Part shown: one piece after another, positions 1-34,720 of the stretch
How positions within the stretch are numbered: position 1 is the first letter of the stretch
Layout: each line of letters starts with the position of its first letter
Source of the DNA: Desmodus rotundus
Taxonomy: Eukaryota; Chordata; Mammalia; Chiroptera; Phyllostomidae
DNA length: 64,000 nt
Direction of reading: 5' to 3'
Assembly (NCBI RefSeq): GCF_022682495.2
Contig: NC_071392.1
Coordinates: 138,518,818-138,582,817, forward strand
Made by a program: the position numbers and the translations under genes
The notes under the pieces: model-generated
What the model was told of the DNA's origin: nothing
Databases searched by the model: none
Seen by the model: only the letters and a program-made list of their open reading frames with translations

Positions 1-23404
<23,404 letters not shown>

Positions 23405-23934
23405 CTGGGCCGTCCCGCTTCCCAGTCCTGCTTCCCAGCGTTCTGGCAGAAAGCCACTGGGCCGGCGCTGCCAGAGAGAGATCCACAGGGCCTGGGGCCG
23501 TGGCTCGGTGTGGTGTATAGGAAATGCATACGTTGTATACGAAGATTTGTACATAAAGGAACTATATAAAGACACTTCCTAAGTACCAGCTTTATATCAT
23601 ATGTTTATATAGTTTAATTTAAAAATTCATTTTAATGAAGGCAGATCATTGGAAAGAGTTCATTTTTTGACTTAGTTCATAAATGTCACTTTTTGGCTGA
23701 GCCCCCATTTACTGTATTCTTAATAATCACTGTCATCCCCTTAAATCTGTGCCTTTTCCTTCTCGAGCAAAGCAGTTTGAGTAAACCCATTGGAGAGTCT
23801 TTGTGTCCTGTGTGCTTTCTTTGTGTTACTAGTGAAAGAGCTGAGCCCTGTGGTCAGAGGTGGCCACGTGTTTCTGTACAAAATTGTGGGGCCTTTTCCT
23901 CTTGTTATTACAGTTGCCATATTTCTTAAGATCA

Positions 23935-23940
23935 AATAAA
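23935..23940 (+). terminator. Proximal poly(A) signal of FBXO38
   Basis: Canonical AATAAA 531 nt after the stop codon, in the context ATCAAATAAAAAGACTC. Confidence 0.7.
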
Positions 23941-24062
23941 AAGACTCATGAGTTAAAAAAAAAAAACCCTGAGTTTTGAGGGGGAAATGGAAAAGTTTGC
24001 AAAGCATTTCTAGTTATTTATTTCCACATTCAATTGTGTATATGCTTTATCTTGAATATAAA

Positions 24063-24068
24063 AATAAA
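24063..24068 (+). terminator. Distal poly(A) signal of FBXO38
   Basis: Canonical AATAAA in ATATAAAAATAAAAGTTT, followed by a T-rich downstream element (ACTTTTTTCTTG), the usual layout of a strong cleavage site. Confidence 0.7.
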
Positions 24069-24489
24069 AGTTTATTAAAAACTTTTTTCTTGACATGGAC
24101 CTGAATCCCTCTTTTTAAATAATAGCAAATTTTACAAGAAACGAGTGTGTGGAGTGGTGTCTAAGGTTCCAGTGGAACTCACTTTCCTGTCTCACTCTAA
24201 GTTCCGTGGCTGTAGGATTTCTAGCTCAAGGAACCAGAGGACGGAGAGAGCACAGAACAGCATTTCCCAGACTGGTTGTCGGGAGATGGCCTCTGTCCTT
24301 CCTCAAGGAGAGAGGTTGACCTGACATGGCAAAGATCTCTGCAGTTTCAGAATATCAGGTTAAGACAAAAAAAACAAAACCCTTTTTAAAGCAACACCTG
24401 CATTTGAGGGACAGCTTTGCCATGTGCTAGCTGAGTGACCACAGCAATTGCTTCACTGAAGGTCTGGGGGAAACCTTAGTCTTTTCAAA

Positions 24490-25325
24490 TACAGTCATGT
24501 GCCACATGGTGACGTTTCAGTTGACAACGAACCACAGGGATGATGGTGGTCCCGTCAGATTACAATGGAGCGAAAACATGCCTGTCCCCTGGTGAAGGCA
24601 TGGCCATCTGGTAGAGTCTCAGCCCAACATGTTACCGTCATGGGAGCCCTGGCAGGTTTTTCTTGCCTTTTTTGTTCTGTGACGAAGCTTGGACTGCAAG
24701 GCCCGAGTCTCAAAGGTGGCTGAACCTGGACAGCTGCAGCCCTAGGACCCCGGCTGCGTCCTGCTCTGAGGCTCCTTTGTCTCAGTGGCCTTGGTTGACT
24801 TCAATAACTGACCATTTGGGCTGCTTGGTTTTTTCGTCTCCCCACTCTTTACATTCCCTCTCTTGAGGTTCAAGTTCACAAATAAGGAATGAACCCTGGA
24901 GACCCTGGGCTCCTGCCCTGAGCCCCAATTAAAGCAGAACCTTGGACCCACAATCTCCCCTTAAGCTTGCTGTGTAGCCCCAAGTGTTGTGGGTCATTTC
25001 CAGGTCTGTAATAAACCTTATCTTCAAGTTTACCTGGGGGTCATTGCTGAGGGCCACAAGCAGAAGAACCACAAGTCAGTCCAGTCACAACACTGGTTGC
25101 TGATAGGCTGAAACCAGCACAAAGCAATCGAATGTTTGCTGGTGAACACAGACCTGCAGGCGGTGCCTCCTTTAAAAGTGCAGTTCATACAGTTACAGTA
25201 GTAGCTATAGCATGTGGGCTTGTGTAAGGGTACCCTGCTGTTTGCACAGTGACAGAATCACCCAAGGGCACATTGCTCAGAGCTAACCCCCTTGGTACGT
25301 GGTGCACAACGAGTATGTAAGCGTG
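24490..25325. repeat. Old dispersed repeat, interrupted by an LTR-like segment
   Basis: The left part (ACAGTCATGTGCCACATGGT... GATGGTGGTCCCGTCAGATT) and the right part (about 25130-25325, ending GGTGCACAACGAG) each resemble separate pieces of one common mammalian repeat. The LTR-like block sits between them, so this reads as a nested insertion. The family name is not assigned. Confidence 0.4.
24590..25055 (+). mobile_element. LTR-like remnant (solo endogenous-retrovirus LTR candidate)
   Basis: Ends like an LTR: AATAAA at 25010-25015, then about 40 nt with CAAGTTTACCTGGGGGTCATTGC-type text and a CA near 25055. No gag, pol or env open frame is nearby, so at most a solo LTR is left. Outer ends and target-site duplication were not found. 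Confidence 0.35.
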
Positions 25326-25830
25326 GTCTGTATGAGGGGTGAGGGCCCTTTGTCTAGTCCAACTCCTCCTTTACAAGAGAGTCACTGAAGGCCAGAGGGA
25401 AAGCTCACCCATGGTGCAGAATTGGTTAAGCACAGATAGGACAAGTCCCAGTGGCTGATCTCCCGCCCCCACCCCAGGCTGCCTCTTTCTCCTTAATGTC
25501 TATAGAAATGCAAGGACGCCAGCAAGTTTTCTTAACACTAAAACAGTGTAAACGATAATCAGTGTCTGTCTGCAGTCTTTCCCAAGGCTTTAGAAATTCT
25601 TCCCATTACATTAGTAATAGTCATCTCTTTAGTACCTTGTTTTTAAGTCAGCTAACCTCCCTTTTAACTAACAGAGCGTGTTCCACTCTGCAGGTTAGAA
25701 CAATGGTCATTAAAAGACAAGAAGAGTATAGAACATTCTATAATGGATATTTCAAAATAATACAAAACAGTTTATTCAAACTTTTTTCACTGTAACCTTA
25801 ACCAAATAATCTAACTAATGCTTAGGTGAG

Positions 25831-25845
25831 CCACTAGAGGTCGCT
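25831..25845 (+). promoter_or_regulatory. CTCF-type motif, weaker copy
   Basis: CCACTAGAGGTCGCT resembles the CTCF core (CCACTAGRKGGCGC) with one mismatch in the G-run. It has the same orientation as the stronger copy 73 bp downstream. Confidence 0.35.
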
Positions 25846-25903
25846 GCTTTCTAACTTGTGGAGCCGTTGCGCTGTCTCACTTAGAGCACCGTTAGAATAA
25901 GTA

Positions 25904-25917
25904 CAGCAGGGGGCGCT
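25904..25917 (+). promoter_or_regulatory. CTCF-type motif, strong copy
   Basis: CAGCAGGGGGCGCT is an essentially perfect CTCF core. It lies 1.85 kb beyond the FBXO38 poly(A) region, in the gap between the convergent FBXO38 and HTR4 genes, where an insulator would be plausible. Occupancy is inferred, not shown. Confidence 0.55.
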
Positions 25918-26044
25918 AAAATCACCCTGCCGCTGCCCAGATAGGGCCAACTGAAAAAACGAAAAAGAATTTGGAAGATACCTACTATAGAAGGCTGTCG
26001 GTAATTGCGGACTGAATGGCTACGTAGTGATTGTCCTACAGCGG

Positions 26045-26230
26045 AAGTCAGCACACTTTCTATGCATAGAGCCAGATAGTATGTAAATATTTTAGCCTCA
26101 ACTGCTCAACTCCACTCTCGCGCATGGTGAGTAAGCAGCCATAGAGGGTCCATCAACACATGGGCTTGGCTGTGTTACCGCAAAACTTTATTTATGGACA
26201 CAAATTTGAATTGTATATAATCCTCACATG
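26045..26230 (+). mobile_element. hAT-type (Charlie-like) DNA transposon remnant
   Basis: Carries the family phrases GTCAGCACACTTTCT, GAGCCAGATAGTATGTAAATATTTTAG, AAGCAGCCATAGA and GGCTTGGCTGTGTTACCGCAAAACTTTATTTATGG (split here as short motifs of one element). The right end is degraded. A second copy of the same family is at 45705-45955. Confidence 0.65.
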
Positions 26231-26499
26231 CCGCAAAATACCTTTTGATTTGTTTCCCACCACTTACAGAAGTAAAAAGCATTCTTTGCTTACAGACCGG
26301 AGGACTTGCCTGGGTTGTGTCCTGTGGACACTCAACGATGTGGGACTGGCGCATTTTAGAAGGCTTCAAGGGATGTCTTATTCATGGATTCACGAATTCA
26401 TGCCCGTGCGAGGGAGAGGACCAGGTTTCTCTCCCAGTGCACGTGAGTCCTAATAACCCCTCCAAATAAGACCTGGCACCATCGTTCTCACAGGGCCTT

Positions 26500-26690
26500 C
26501 ACATTTGGACTCAGAAGGCCTGGCTTTGGATTCTGACTCACTCACACGACTTCTGGGTGAATAAGGAAAAATGGTCGCAAGCCTGACTCTGGAGACTCAG
26601 TTTTCTCATCTGTAAAATGGTTAACAACGAACAATACGCTCAGGGCAGTGGTGAGGGACCCACGGGAGCTGTCAGTGCGTGGAAGGTGTG
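26500..26690 (+). repeat. MIR SINE, + orientation
   Basis: Contains TTTTCTCATCTGTAAAATGG and the preceding GGCTTTGGATTCTGACTCAC in MIR order. Diverged 3' end. Confidence 0.7.
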
Positions 26691-28374
26691 GTGAGTGGGG
26701 GCAGTGTTGCTCCCACTGTAGCCCCCTTCAGTAGGACAGGGTTTCTCCTTTTCTAGTCTCTCCATATAACCTTCGGTTCCTCTGACCACACACCAGGCTG
26801 GCGGGAAGCAGAGAGAACTGGAGACACTATTCAGAGGAAAAAATGACACTATGAAAGCTTTTTTAGAAGTGTTTACCAAGTGCTTTCCATACATCCTCAT
26901 ACTGACACTTCAAAATATGCCTGGTCCTTATGTCCCCCACTTTACTCTTGGTGGAATTAGGGCTGAGCAGGTTAAAAATCTTGCTCAGAAACCCAACCAT
27001 AGGAAAGTGGTGGGGCCAGCAGTCAGACCCCAAAGCCCAAGCAGCTTGAGCAAAGTGTCCAGGCCCTTCAAAGGGAGGGGAGAGTCCGGGAGCCAGGTAA
27101 GGGCCACCCTCCCCACAGGAAAGCTGCCATGTCAGAGGTGCTGCCACCACTCAAACTTGAAGCCACGCCAGCTGACCTTCATGTGGTTAGCACAGTCCCA
27201 GAAAAAGGAGGCTGCTGGAATTCTGATGCCTCCAGCACCCCGCTCAGACATGGGGTGCAGCGAGAACATAAAAGACAATACCGCACACCATACAACGTCA
27301 GTCATAGGAAGTGCACTCACAGCTACTAAAAGGAATGAAGAAGAATCACGTGCCGATGTGAAATGATGTTGGAGGTGTGCCATTGAGAAAGGCAATTTGT
27401 AGATTATCATACACAGCCTCATCTTATTTCTATAGAAGGACAAAACAAAGCTAGTCATTTCATATGTACATTTATACATGTGTAAATACACAGAACACTG
27501 TCTTGGATGATAGAAGCCAGGCAATAAGAGCAGTTACTTCCTGGAGTAAGATTGAGTTGGAGTCAAAAAGTATTTTGCTGTATCTGTATTATAATTTTTT
27601 ATAATGAGATTAGATTGCAGAAATACATTATTTGTATAACCCATCATTTATATAGCCTCAAAATATAGAATTTGTATATTTAGAAATCAAATACATTTAA
27701 AGCAGAGGAGAAAGAAAACACCGTTAGAACGGAGTGACCTGAAGTGTCTCACTTGATTTCTGTCCCAATATACACCCTGTGTCCTTGCACAAAGTCTGTT
27801 TCCTTTTTGATAAAATATAGTCAATGATCCCCCCACTCAAGCTGCAGTGAGAGGCTTAGAGATCTCGTGGTGCATGTGCAGAGAAACCAACACAAGCATA
27901 TCCACCAAGTGCAGGTTCCAGCTAAAAAGGTGGGACTTCAAAGTGCCTCCCACTGGGGGTCCCAGGATCAATCTGAAATATACAGACATTAGCTCTCCCT
28001 TGGCTCACACGTCTGATTCTCAGGGTGCATCGCTGGTTATTCAATGACTTCCGACTCCTAAATACTGGAAAGGCTGGGAAAGATCAGTGCGGAAGGGCCT
28101 TTCCTGCTGATCAGTAATCTGCCTGTGTCTCCCCATTGTTTAAAGACAGAAATGGACAACGGAAGGGTGCAGGAGAAAGCAATGGAGCAAGCAAGAAGCA
28201 GGGTTTCCCCTGGATCAGGCATTCCCCAGGTGCTCTCCGGGTCCCAAGCTGATGCAGCAGGGAGAAGACGCTTAGGCAACCTGGGATGAGGGAGGCGACC
28301 GCACCTGGCTTATTTGCTGTTCTCTCCCAACATTGGGTCTGACATGTGAACGTGGAGTAAATTAATCCGACAAT

Positions 28375-28640
28375 GAACAGGGCTGGGGCTTGAACATCAG
28401 ACTGCCTCTGTTCACAATCCAGTCCACACTTCCCAGGTCTGTTTCCTTGGGCAGCAGATCTCTCAGCCGAGGTCTGCTCCTCTGTGAAGCAAGGGTGATT
28501 TTGGTATTTATGTTTACGTTGTACAATTTCATGGGGATTAAATAAAATAATCCATGTAAAGCACTCTCTGCAGTGCTAGCAGAAAGATGCTCAGTAAATG
28601 GTAGCTTCGGTTTTGATTCTACATTATTATTATTATCATT
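28375..28640 (+). repeat. MIR SINE, + orientation
   Basis: Ends with AGTAAATGGTAGCTTCGG and ATTATTATTATTATCATT; the central part has GGGGATTAAATAAAATAATC and CATGTAAAGCACTCT. Confidence 0.75.
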
Positions 28641-28699
28641 AAGTAAGATATGTTCTTGGTGAGCTGAAAAAGAAGGAAAAAGCAAAACCTCATCTAAAT

Positions 28700-29290
28700 C
28701 AAATATGGGGGGGCCCAAACAACCCAGAATTTATTTATAAAAAAATTATATATTTATTCTTACATGTTGAAACTTCAGTCACCTTTAAAGTACTCTCCAT
28801 TTGATGTAATACACCCATCGAGACATTTTTCCTACCATTCAAAATAGTTTCTGAACTTATCGATTTTTATGCATTTTAGTGTTTCTGCCTTTTTTTGTTT
28901 TACCTCTTCCACATCAGCAAAATCCTTCCCTTTGAGTACTTTTTTTCATCCAGGGAAACAAACAAAAGTTGCCCGGGCGAGATCAGGTAGACAGGGAGGG
29001 TGGGGCATGAGGGTCATGCTGTTTTTGGTCAAAAACTGCTGAACATTCTGCACGCAGTGTGGGCAGGTGCGCTTTTAATCACTCATCATGAAATGGCCAA
29101 ATGCGTTGAAAGAGTCTTCCAGAAAAATTCACTGAAACCAAAAGAAGCCTCTCACAACTCCAGCTGGCACACTGATACAGATGGGTTCCTAGAACACTCA
29201 CCTAGCAAGGAAATCCTATACTACAAGGGGCCTGCCCTCCAGAAGATAATTCCAGGTATTTTGGGGTCCTCCTTCATATAATATTTCTTA
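28700..29290 (-). pseudogene. Mariner (Tc1/mariner) transposase remnant
   Basis: Read on the - strand, 28790-29060 encodes recognisable mariner C-terminal text: VQQFLTKNSMTLMPHPP then CLPDLARATF (equivalent of the HPPYSPDLAP block that holds the third catalytic Asp), then KGKDFADVEEVKQKKAE. Two in-frame stops are present before position 28790 is reached. Upstream - strand text (TGGAATTATCTTCTGGAGGG at about 29236-29255) matches the same family. The copy is inactive. Bats are known for recent DNA transposon activity, but this one is clearly decayed. Confidence 0.75.
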
Positions 29291-29975
29291 AAAGATTAGT
29301 TTAGCTTCCCTCCTCTCTTATGTTTCCAAAAGTGTGGAATACAGCTTGCAACTAAATCACATTAACTCATAAAGTTTGAAAGTTCATTTCTGGCAAATTC
29401 TCTTTCAACCCTTCCTTGCTTAAAGAACCCATCATTAGAGGCGGGGGTGCCCCCATCCGCTCTCCCACACTCACTTGTCTCCCATTTAACCACAGGAACC
29501 TGGGCAGGCTCCAAGCACTGGCTTCTCCTCTGAATGTAATAGCCTTGTCTTGTTGTCCTCTATCTCCATGGCTGCTTTCTATTTTTGGCACGTAATATGA
29601 TTTTCTTTCTATTTTGGGTACAGACAAAATGTTGCTTCCTGAAATAAATTTATGTAAGTGAAAACTTGAATTGACTGGAATAAAAATATTACATAAATCA
29701 CAGTACCAGCAAGACACACATTTGGTAAAAAATCCTGATGGTGGCCCTTGGACGGTGCACGTTGGAAAACTCACAACACTCCTAGCAGCTCAGAGATTTT
29801 CCCCGTTTTGTGGATGAGACAAGTGAGGCAAGTGCCCACAGTGACGCAATGTCCCACACTCAGAGTCACCCCTGATTTGTTTAAATTCAAACAAAATATT
29901 CAGCCTCACTTTTCTAGGCTGGGTGGAAGGAAGATGGCGGGAGAAGTATGTTTAGGAGAGGTCAATGCATTTGCC

Positions 29976-29996
29976 TTTTTTTTTTTTTTTTTTTTT
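29976..29996. repeat. Poly(T) run of about 21
   Basis: Uninterrupted T-run, the form expected from the A-tail of a - strand retroelement. I cannot recognise the sequence to its right, so it may also be a simple homopolymer. Confidence 0.6.
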
Positions 29997-32599
29997 GCCA
30001 CTAGACCAGCTGTTATTGGAAGGACTCTGACCGAGCAAAGCTGAGTGGTAGAGAAAAAGAGTAAAGCCACTCTGATCTCTTACGAAAGAGAGATTCAACA
30101 CCAAAGAGAAAAATGGGTAGGTAGGCAGCACAGCACCAAGGAGACATCACTGTTGTTCTGAAGACAATATTAAAGGGCATTTAGTTACAGCCTCTCCCAG
30201 TCCCTCCCTGGATCCTTCCCTCACCCCGCCCCCCCCCATACCCACTCCCCCAGCCAGCTACACAGCCAGCAACATGTTTCTCAAATAACAGCAAGTTAGC
30301 AGCAGGGAGAGGACATGTCAGTGAGATGAGGTGAAATCTCTGAAAAGGATGAACTTTTCTACCAACGCGTACTTGGGTGTCAGTTGAAGACATTGGTTTT
30401 TAATTTCTTTTCTAGCTGCTGACCACAAGCTGGATGGGGAGCTTCCGGGTTGCTGCCTGGACAGCCTGTACGCTGGAGAGTCAAGGGGAGAAGCAGCATG
30501 GGTGAACTCCCTTTATCCCTGGCGTGGGGTGGTCTGCATCCCTCACCCCAGTAATTGTCAAGGCCCCTCCTCTCGGGAGCATCTCTTCTTGACCCTTCAC
30601 ATTCCCTGGGAAATGATGGTCTTCTCAGAGAAGAGGGCCAGATATAGGCCTCCTTCTTCCTTGGATGAGCTCCAAGTCTCCCCCTGCTGAGTCTTCCACA
30701 CATGTGGTAAGTTACCTGGATTCCCAGAATTCCAGGCTAGCAGCTATCCAGATGGAACACATCTGGTCCTGTCTGGGGAACCACCGATGTAAGCCTTTGA
30801 AGCATCACCCACATCATCCCATCCTTGGTCAAAAGAGAACGTAAAGTTTGCTGACAACCCTCTCTGCAAAGGAGACCATCTTTTTGACAATGACAAAGGC
30901 TCCTCTACCTGCAATGGCTGTCCTTTACCTGGCCCGGGGTGGTTGTGACCTCTATGGACACCGATCATGTACTGGCCCACAGAAGCGAGTCCAGAAGATA
31001 TGGACCAGTGAAAGGTAAGGTCTCATTTTCCCACCTATCCTGCAATCTGTGGGCCCCGTGCATCCAAGTCACCCTTTAAGATGGTAGACCTGCCACTGAG
31101 AATTAAGATTTTATATAAGCAGGTACGCTTGCTAATCTCCTGGGACAAGAAGCGTCTCATAGGGAAGAAATCCAACTGTGTTTATGTATGTGTATGAACA
31201 TATGCATTTAATAGCAGATCCTATTGACTTGAGGGGCATTAAACAAAGTTTACCGGCTGCCTCGAAGCCTGCATCTACTCCTCCTCACTGTGATCTCGTT
31301 CTTATGACCTGTCTCAGCCCCTCCCAAAGAAGTGGCCTGTGATTGGGGAGAGCAGAAACCACCTCCAGACAGCACGTGGAGAACTCTAGACCCCCACATT
31401 CTCTCATCTCCACCTCTCCCATAAAAGTGAAGAAAGGAAAGCAAGTGTGAGGAGGCTTATTAATCCTCAGCACAGGAGGGTCCCGTCAGTGGGGTAACAA
31501 AGCTGCCTAGTTTGCCTAGGACTAACGGGTTTTGGGGATGTGGGACTTCTGGTGTTAAAACCAGGGTGGTGGCCACTCTAGTCCTACATAGAGTCTGACC
31601 ATCCTTCTTACCATGTCTGGGTGCAGAAAGAAAAGAGGGAGAGAGAATGGGTCCTGCCCTCAGGGCTGAAATAGGTGACAGGGAGGCAACTGTGGCCTCT
31701 GTGACTGCTCAGGAAGGAAAGCAGGGTCAGCAGGCCCAGTGGAAGGACAAGGGCAGCTGGTGAGGTTAGGAACTTCTGGCACACCTTTGCCTGGAGGGGT
31801 GTCTCACATATGCACCCCACCACCACCCACACTATCTGCTCCTGGGGCCCCTATCAGGACTAACAATCCATCCTTTCCATAGGTCTTTTATTAGCAACCG
31901 AACAAAAGGCAACTGAGCCTCAGCCTGGGGTCAAAATTCATCCCAAGATAAGCAATTTGGTGATAATGTGGACATCAGGAAGGCATCTCCTTCGGAGCCT
32001 GGAGAAGGGATGAGATGCTGGTAAAAGATGCAGGAAAATGGTAGCCCAGCAGCTTCGCAGGCTGGGCCCAGTGAGGTTTCCTAGAAAGTAAGTTGGTCCA
32101 CGGCTCGGTCTTTGCCCAGATAAGCAAACTCCCCTGACTGAGATGAGGAGCTGACTTAGCACGGGACCCTGAAAGCCCCTAAAATGTGTCTGATTGCAGC
32201 AACTCAGTGTTGCTCCCCAAATCCAAGTGGTAGGGCCGTTCTCATTTGCCATTCTCAGGAAAGGTGCAGGTTCATTTGCATTGTCGTGGAGGGGAAGTGA
32301 GTCAAGATTCATCTCAAATGACCTCAAAGCCAGTATGCCAATGCGAAAATGTCACCTTTAAACAGACACACATACCAGACCAGCTATAAAGATGCCTTTT
32401 GGTAGTGGATCTGAAACCAAAACTGAAGCATTGTTTCCAGAGTCAATACACAATTAAAAAAAAAAAAAGACAAGAAAAATGTTCATGTCTATAAATCAAA
32501 ATACATCGACGCTTCCCTTGTCAGGACTTTGGTGCTTCTGGATGGACCTCTTGGCTCTGATATCAACCTAATTTTGTTAAAAGAGCTTTGATTAATTCA

Positions 32600-32960
32600 T
32601 CCACCAAAGCATGTCCAGAAGCAGATGGCCAGAATGGAGAGAAAACTGGAGCTGCCTAATTTAGGAAGAATTAAAAGGGTCAGTGGATGGCAGATCACTG
32701 TCTTCTACTATCTCAGAGTTCTGGAGAGGAAGAGGGGGCCAACTGCATGGCCCCAATGGAGCGGGGACAGACTTGTGCCCCAATCAAGAAAGAACTTCCT
32801 TTGCTTGGAGCTTCCCACAACAGAAGGAGCTGCATTCGGGAGCAATGCAATTCCACAAGCTCCTGTCCCTGGAGGTGTGCAAGCAGAGACTGACTGACTT
32901 CCAGGGATGCTGTGGATGATGCTACCTCTGCGTGAGGTGGGAGGCTGCACCTGATGATGC
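32600..32960 (+). repeat. L3/CR1-type LINE remnant
   Basis: Contains the typical phrases CCTGTCCCTGGAGGTGTGCA, AGCAGAGACTGACTGACTTC and CAGGGATGCTGTGGATGATG, in the order found near the 3' end of mammalian L3 elements. It lies just downstream (- strand sense) of the HTR4 type-a exon. Confidence 0.5.
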
Positions 32961-33163
32961 ATGAAGTCCCTTTTCCACTCTGCAATCTCCAAGCTCTGGC
33001 CTCGGGTCCTGTCCAACGCTGTGCTCCACATACCTGCCCTGGGCCCTCTGCCCCGCTGCCTTGTGCCTCACTGGTGGTGATGAGGATCAGGAGAGGTGCC
33101 AGAGTGTCCTATTCATGCAGACACGAATGGAATGAACAGCTTAGTTGTGTGCCATGTCCTCGA

Positions 33164-33251
33164 TCAGAAGCATGATTCCAGAGACTCTGGGTCATTGTGT
33201 ACAGGCAGTTTCTCGAGTTCCTGGTGATGCCCACTGTTCAGAACCGTGTAC
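33164..33251 (-). CDS. HTR4: HTR4 alternative last exon, type a tail
   Basis: Encodes the C-terminal tail of 5-HT4(a). After acceptor TGTGTCCTTCCTAG (AG at 33252-33253) the first base completes an Arg codon started in the upstream exon. It then reads YTVLNSGHHQ and ELEKLPVHND, PESLESCF and stop TGA (33164-33166), 28 full codons. The human tail as I recall it differs at three places (HR for NS, I for V). The last three residues, SCF, are the PDZ ligand known in the mouse receptor to bind SNX27, and the Cys is a known palmitoylation site. The seven-transmembrane core is encoded to the right of the window. The exon is 24.5 kb downstream of the type-b exon. Confidence 0.93.
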
Positions 33252-34337
33252 CTAGGAAGGACACAAAGCGTGAGTGCTCAACAGACATCTTTCAAATGCA
33301 CCGAAGAGAGCGTCCCTCCAGTCCTGACTTCCTTTCTACTGCGTGCTTCTGAGAGCATGGCTGAGTATTGGGGGGTGGGGGAGTGTATATCATCAAAGCA
33401 AAGTTCAAAGAAATGCATCCAAATTGCTTATTTTAAAGCTGAGGAATGGAAGGCCTGGAGGAAACAACAGGCCCAGAGTTACTCAGATGGTGAGTGGCAG
33501 AGCTGGGACTAGAACCCAGATTTCTTTCCTCCCTGCGGAGCCTGGGGTTTTTGTGTTACTTACCAAAATAGACCCTATATTCCACCTCAAGCTGTACCCA
33601 CATACCTCCACCAGGGACGGTTCTGGGTTCAGCAGCATCAAAGAGCTGACCGAGGTCACTAAACCACTCAGAGCCTGAAAGACAAGGTAGCTATATCTGT
33701 CCCTTTGATTCCTTTTGGTGACATTTGGAATAGTAAACCCATCAGATGAATCAAAGAGCAAGTTGACTCTAAGCATCACAGTGAAACTGACTGCTTGACA
33801 AGTGCTTCCTGTTTTCTGCAGTACCACACAGCATGTTAATTGCATTTAGGTCAATCTCAGGTGCAAGTGGGTCTTGTCATCAGTAACCCAGATTCCAGCG
33901 TCTGGCCGTGGTTGTTATGAAACTTACAGAGACTTTAAGAGCCCCCTCGCTGCTCACTTCCCTGAGGCCATTGTCAAACCCGTTCAGTAAAACACACACA
34001 CACCAGTTAGTTATTTGACTTTATATGTTGATAACCAACTTGATGGTTTGCCATGAATTACCTTAATGCTTTGCTTTCAATTGTGATAGTTAATTGCTGA
34101 CTTGTATCGACTGGCTGGTATGTCTCAGGGACGGTACTAAGCCCTCTCGGTGCACGAACCTTATTTAATCTCACAACAGCCCTAGGAGATAGTATTGTGT
34201 TCATTTTTCAGTTAAGCAAAATGACAAGGGAACACAGGTAATATGTAAAGGTCCAGCCGATCAGACCTGGTCTATCTGATGACCTCAAATGCTAAGCTGG
34301 TTCCCACATGTCCATGGACCAGGTGTGAATTTAGAAA

Positions 34338-34525
34338 AGTGAGTCTCAACAGGAGCACTGAGTAGGCATTTCTGGTTGCCATGGCAGGGGCGGTGCCATT
34401 GGCATCTAGTGGGTAGAGACCATGGAGGCTGCTAAACATGGTCTAGTACACGGCATGATCTCCTGCAACAGAGAATCATCTGGCTCCAAAATGTCGATAG
34501 CGCCAGGACTCAGAAACCTTGATCT
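34338..34525 (+). mobile_element. MER20-type hAT-Charlie DNA transposon
   Basis: Reads in MER20 order: GTGAGTCTCAACAGG, TCTAGTGGGTAGAGACCATG, GGAGGCTGCTAAACATGG, CAACAGAGAATCATCTGGC and CCAAAATGTCGATAGCGCC, then the inverted end CTCAGAAACC. Non-coding. Confidence 0.75.
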
Positions 34526-34720
34526 AGACCGAGTTCCCAACCCAGGCTCTACCACTTACTGGCTTTGAGATATCCAGCGAGTTATTTAATCTCCCTCTGC
34601 CTCCCTTTCCTCCTCTGTGACAGAGGGCAATGACGCCCACCTCACCGTGCTGGTGTCCGGATTAAAGGATGCGGTGCATGGAAACACGAGTCTGGGGCCC
34701 GCACAGAGGAGAATCCCAAC
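34526..34720 (+). repeat. MIR SINE, + orientation
   Basis: AACCCAGGCTCTACCACTTA, then TTATTTAATCTCCCTCTGCC and TTTCCTCCTCTGTGACAGAG: the standard MIR order, right after the MER20 copy. A reverse MIR-like stretch lies at about 34120-34300. Confidence 0.75.

Larger units (their letters stand above)
23405..24085 (+). other. FBXO38: FBXO38 3' untranslated region
   Basis: Runs from the TGA to just past the second of two AATAAA signals (23935-23940 and 24063-24068). The sequence after about 23590 is AT-rich, as usual for 3' UTRs. An A-run at 23956-23966 follows the first signal and could prime cDNA internally. The exact cleavage site is inferred. Confidence 0.75.
26231..33163. other. Intergenic and HTR4 3' flanking region without genes
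   Basis: No coding exon recognised. It contains MIR copies (26500-26690, 28375-28640), the mariner remnant (28700-29290), a T-run of about 21 (29976-29996) and an L3/CR1-like remnant (32600-32960). Open frames up to 171 codons (for example 26851-27366) show no family features. The part near 33 kb may be 3' UTR of the HTR4 type-a transcript. Confidence 0.55.

Noticed and set aside
26851..27366. 171-codon open frame in the intergenic region
   Set aside because: No motif, signal peptide or domain seen; the opposite strand is equally open, as expected by chance.
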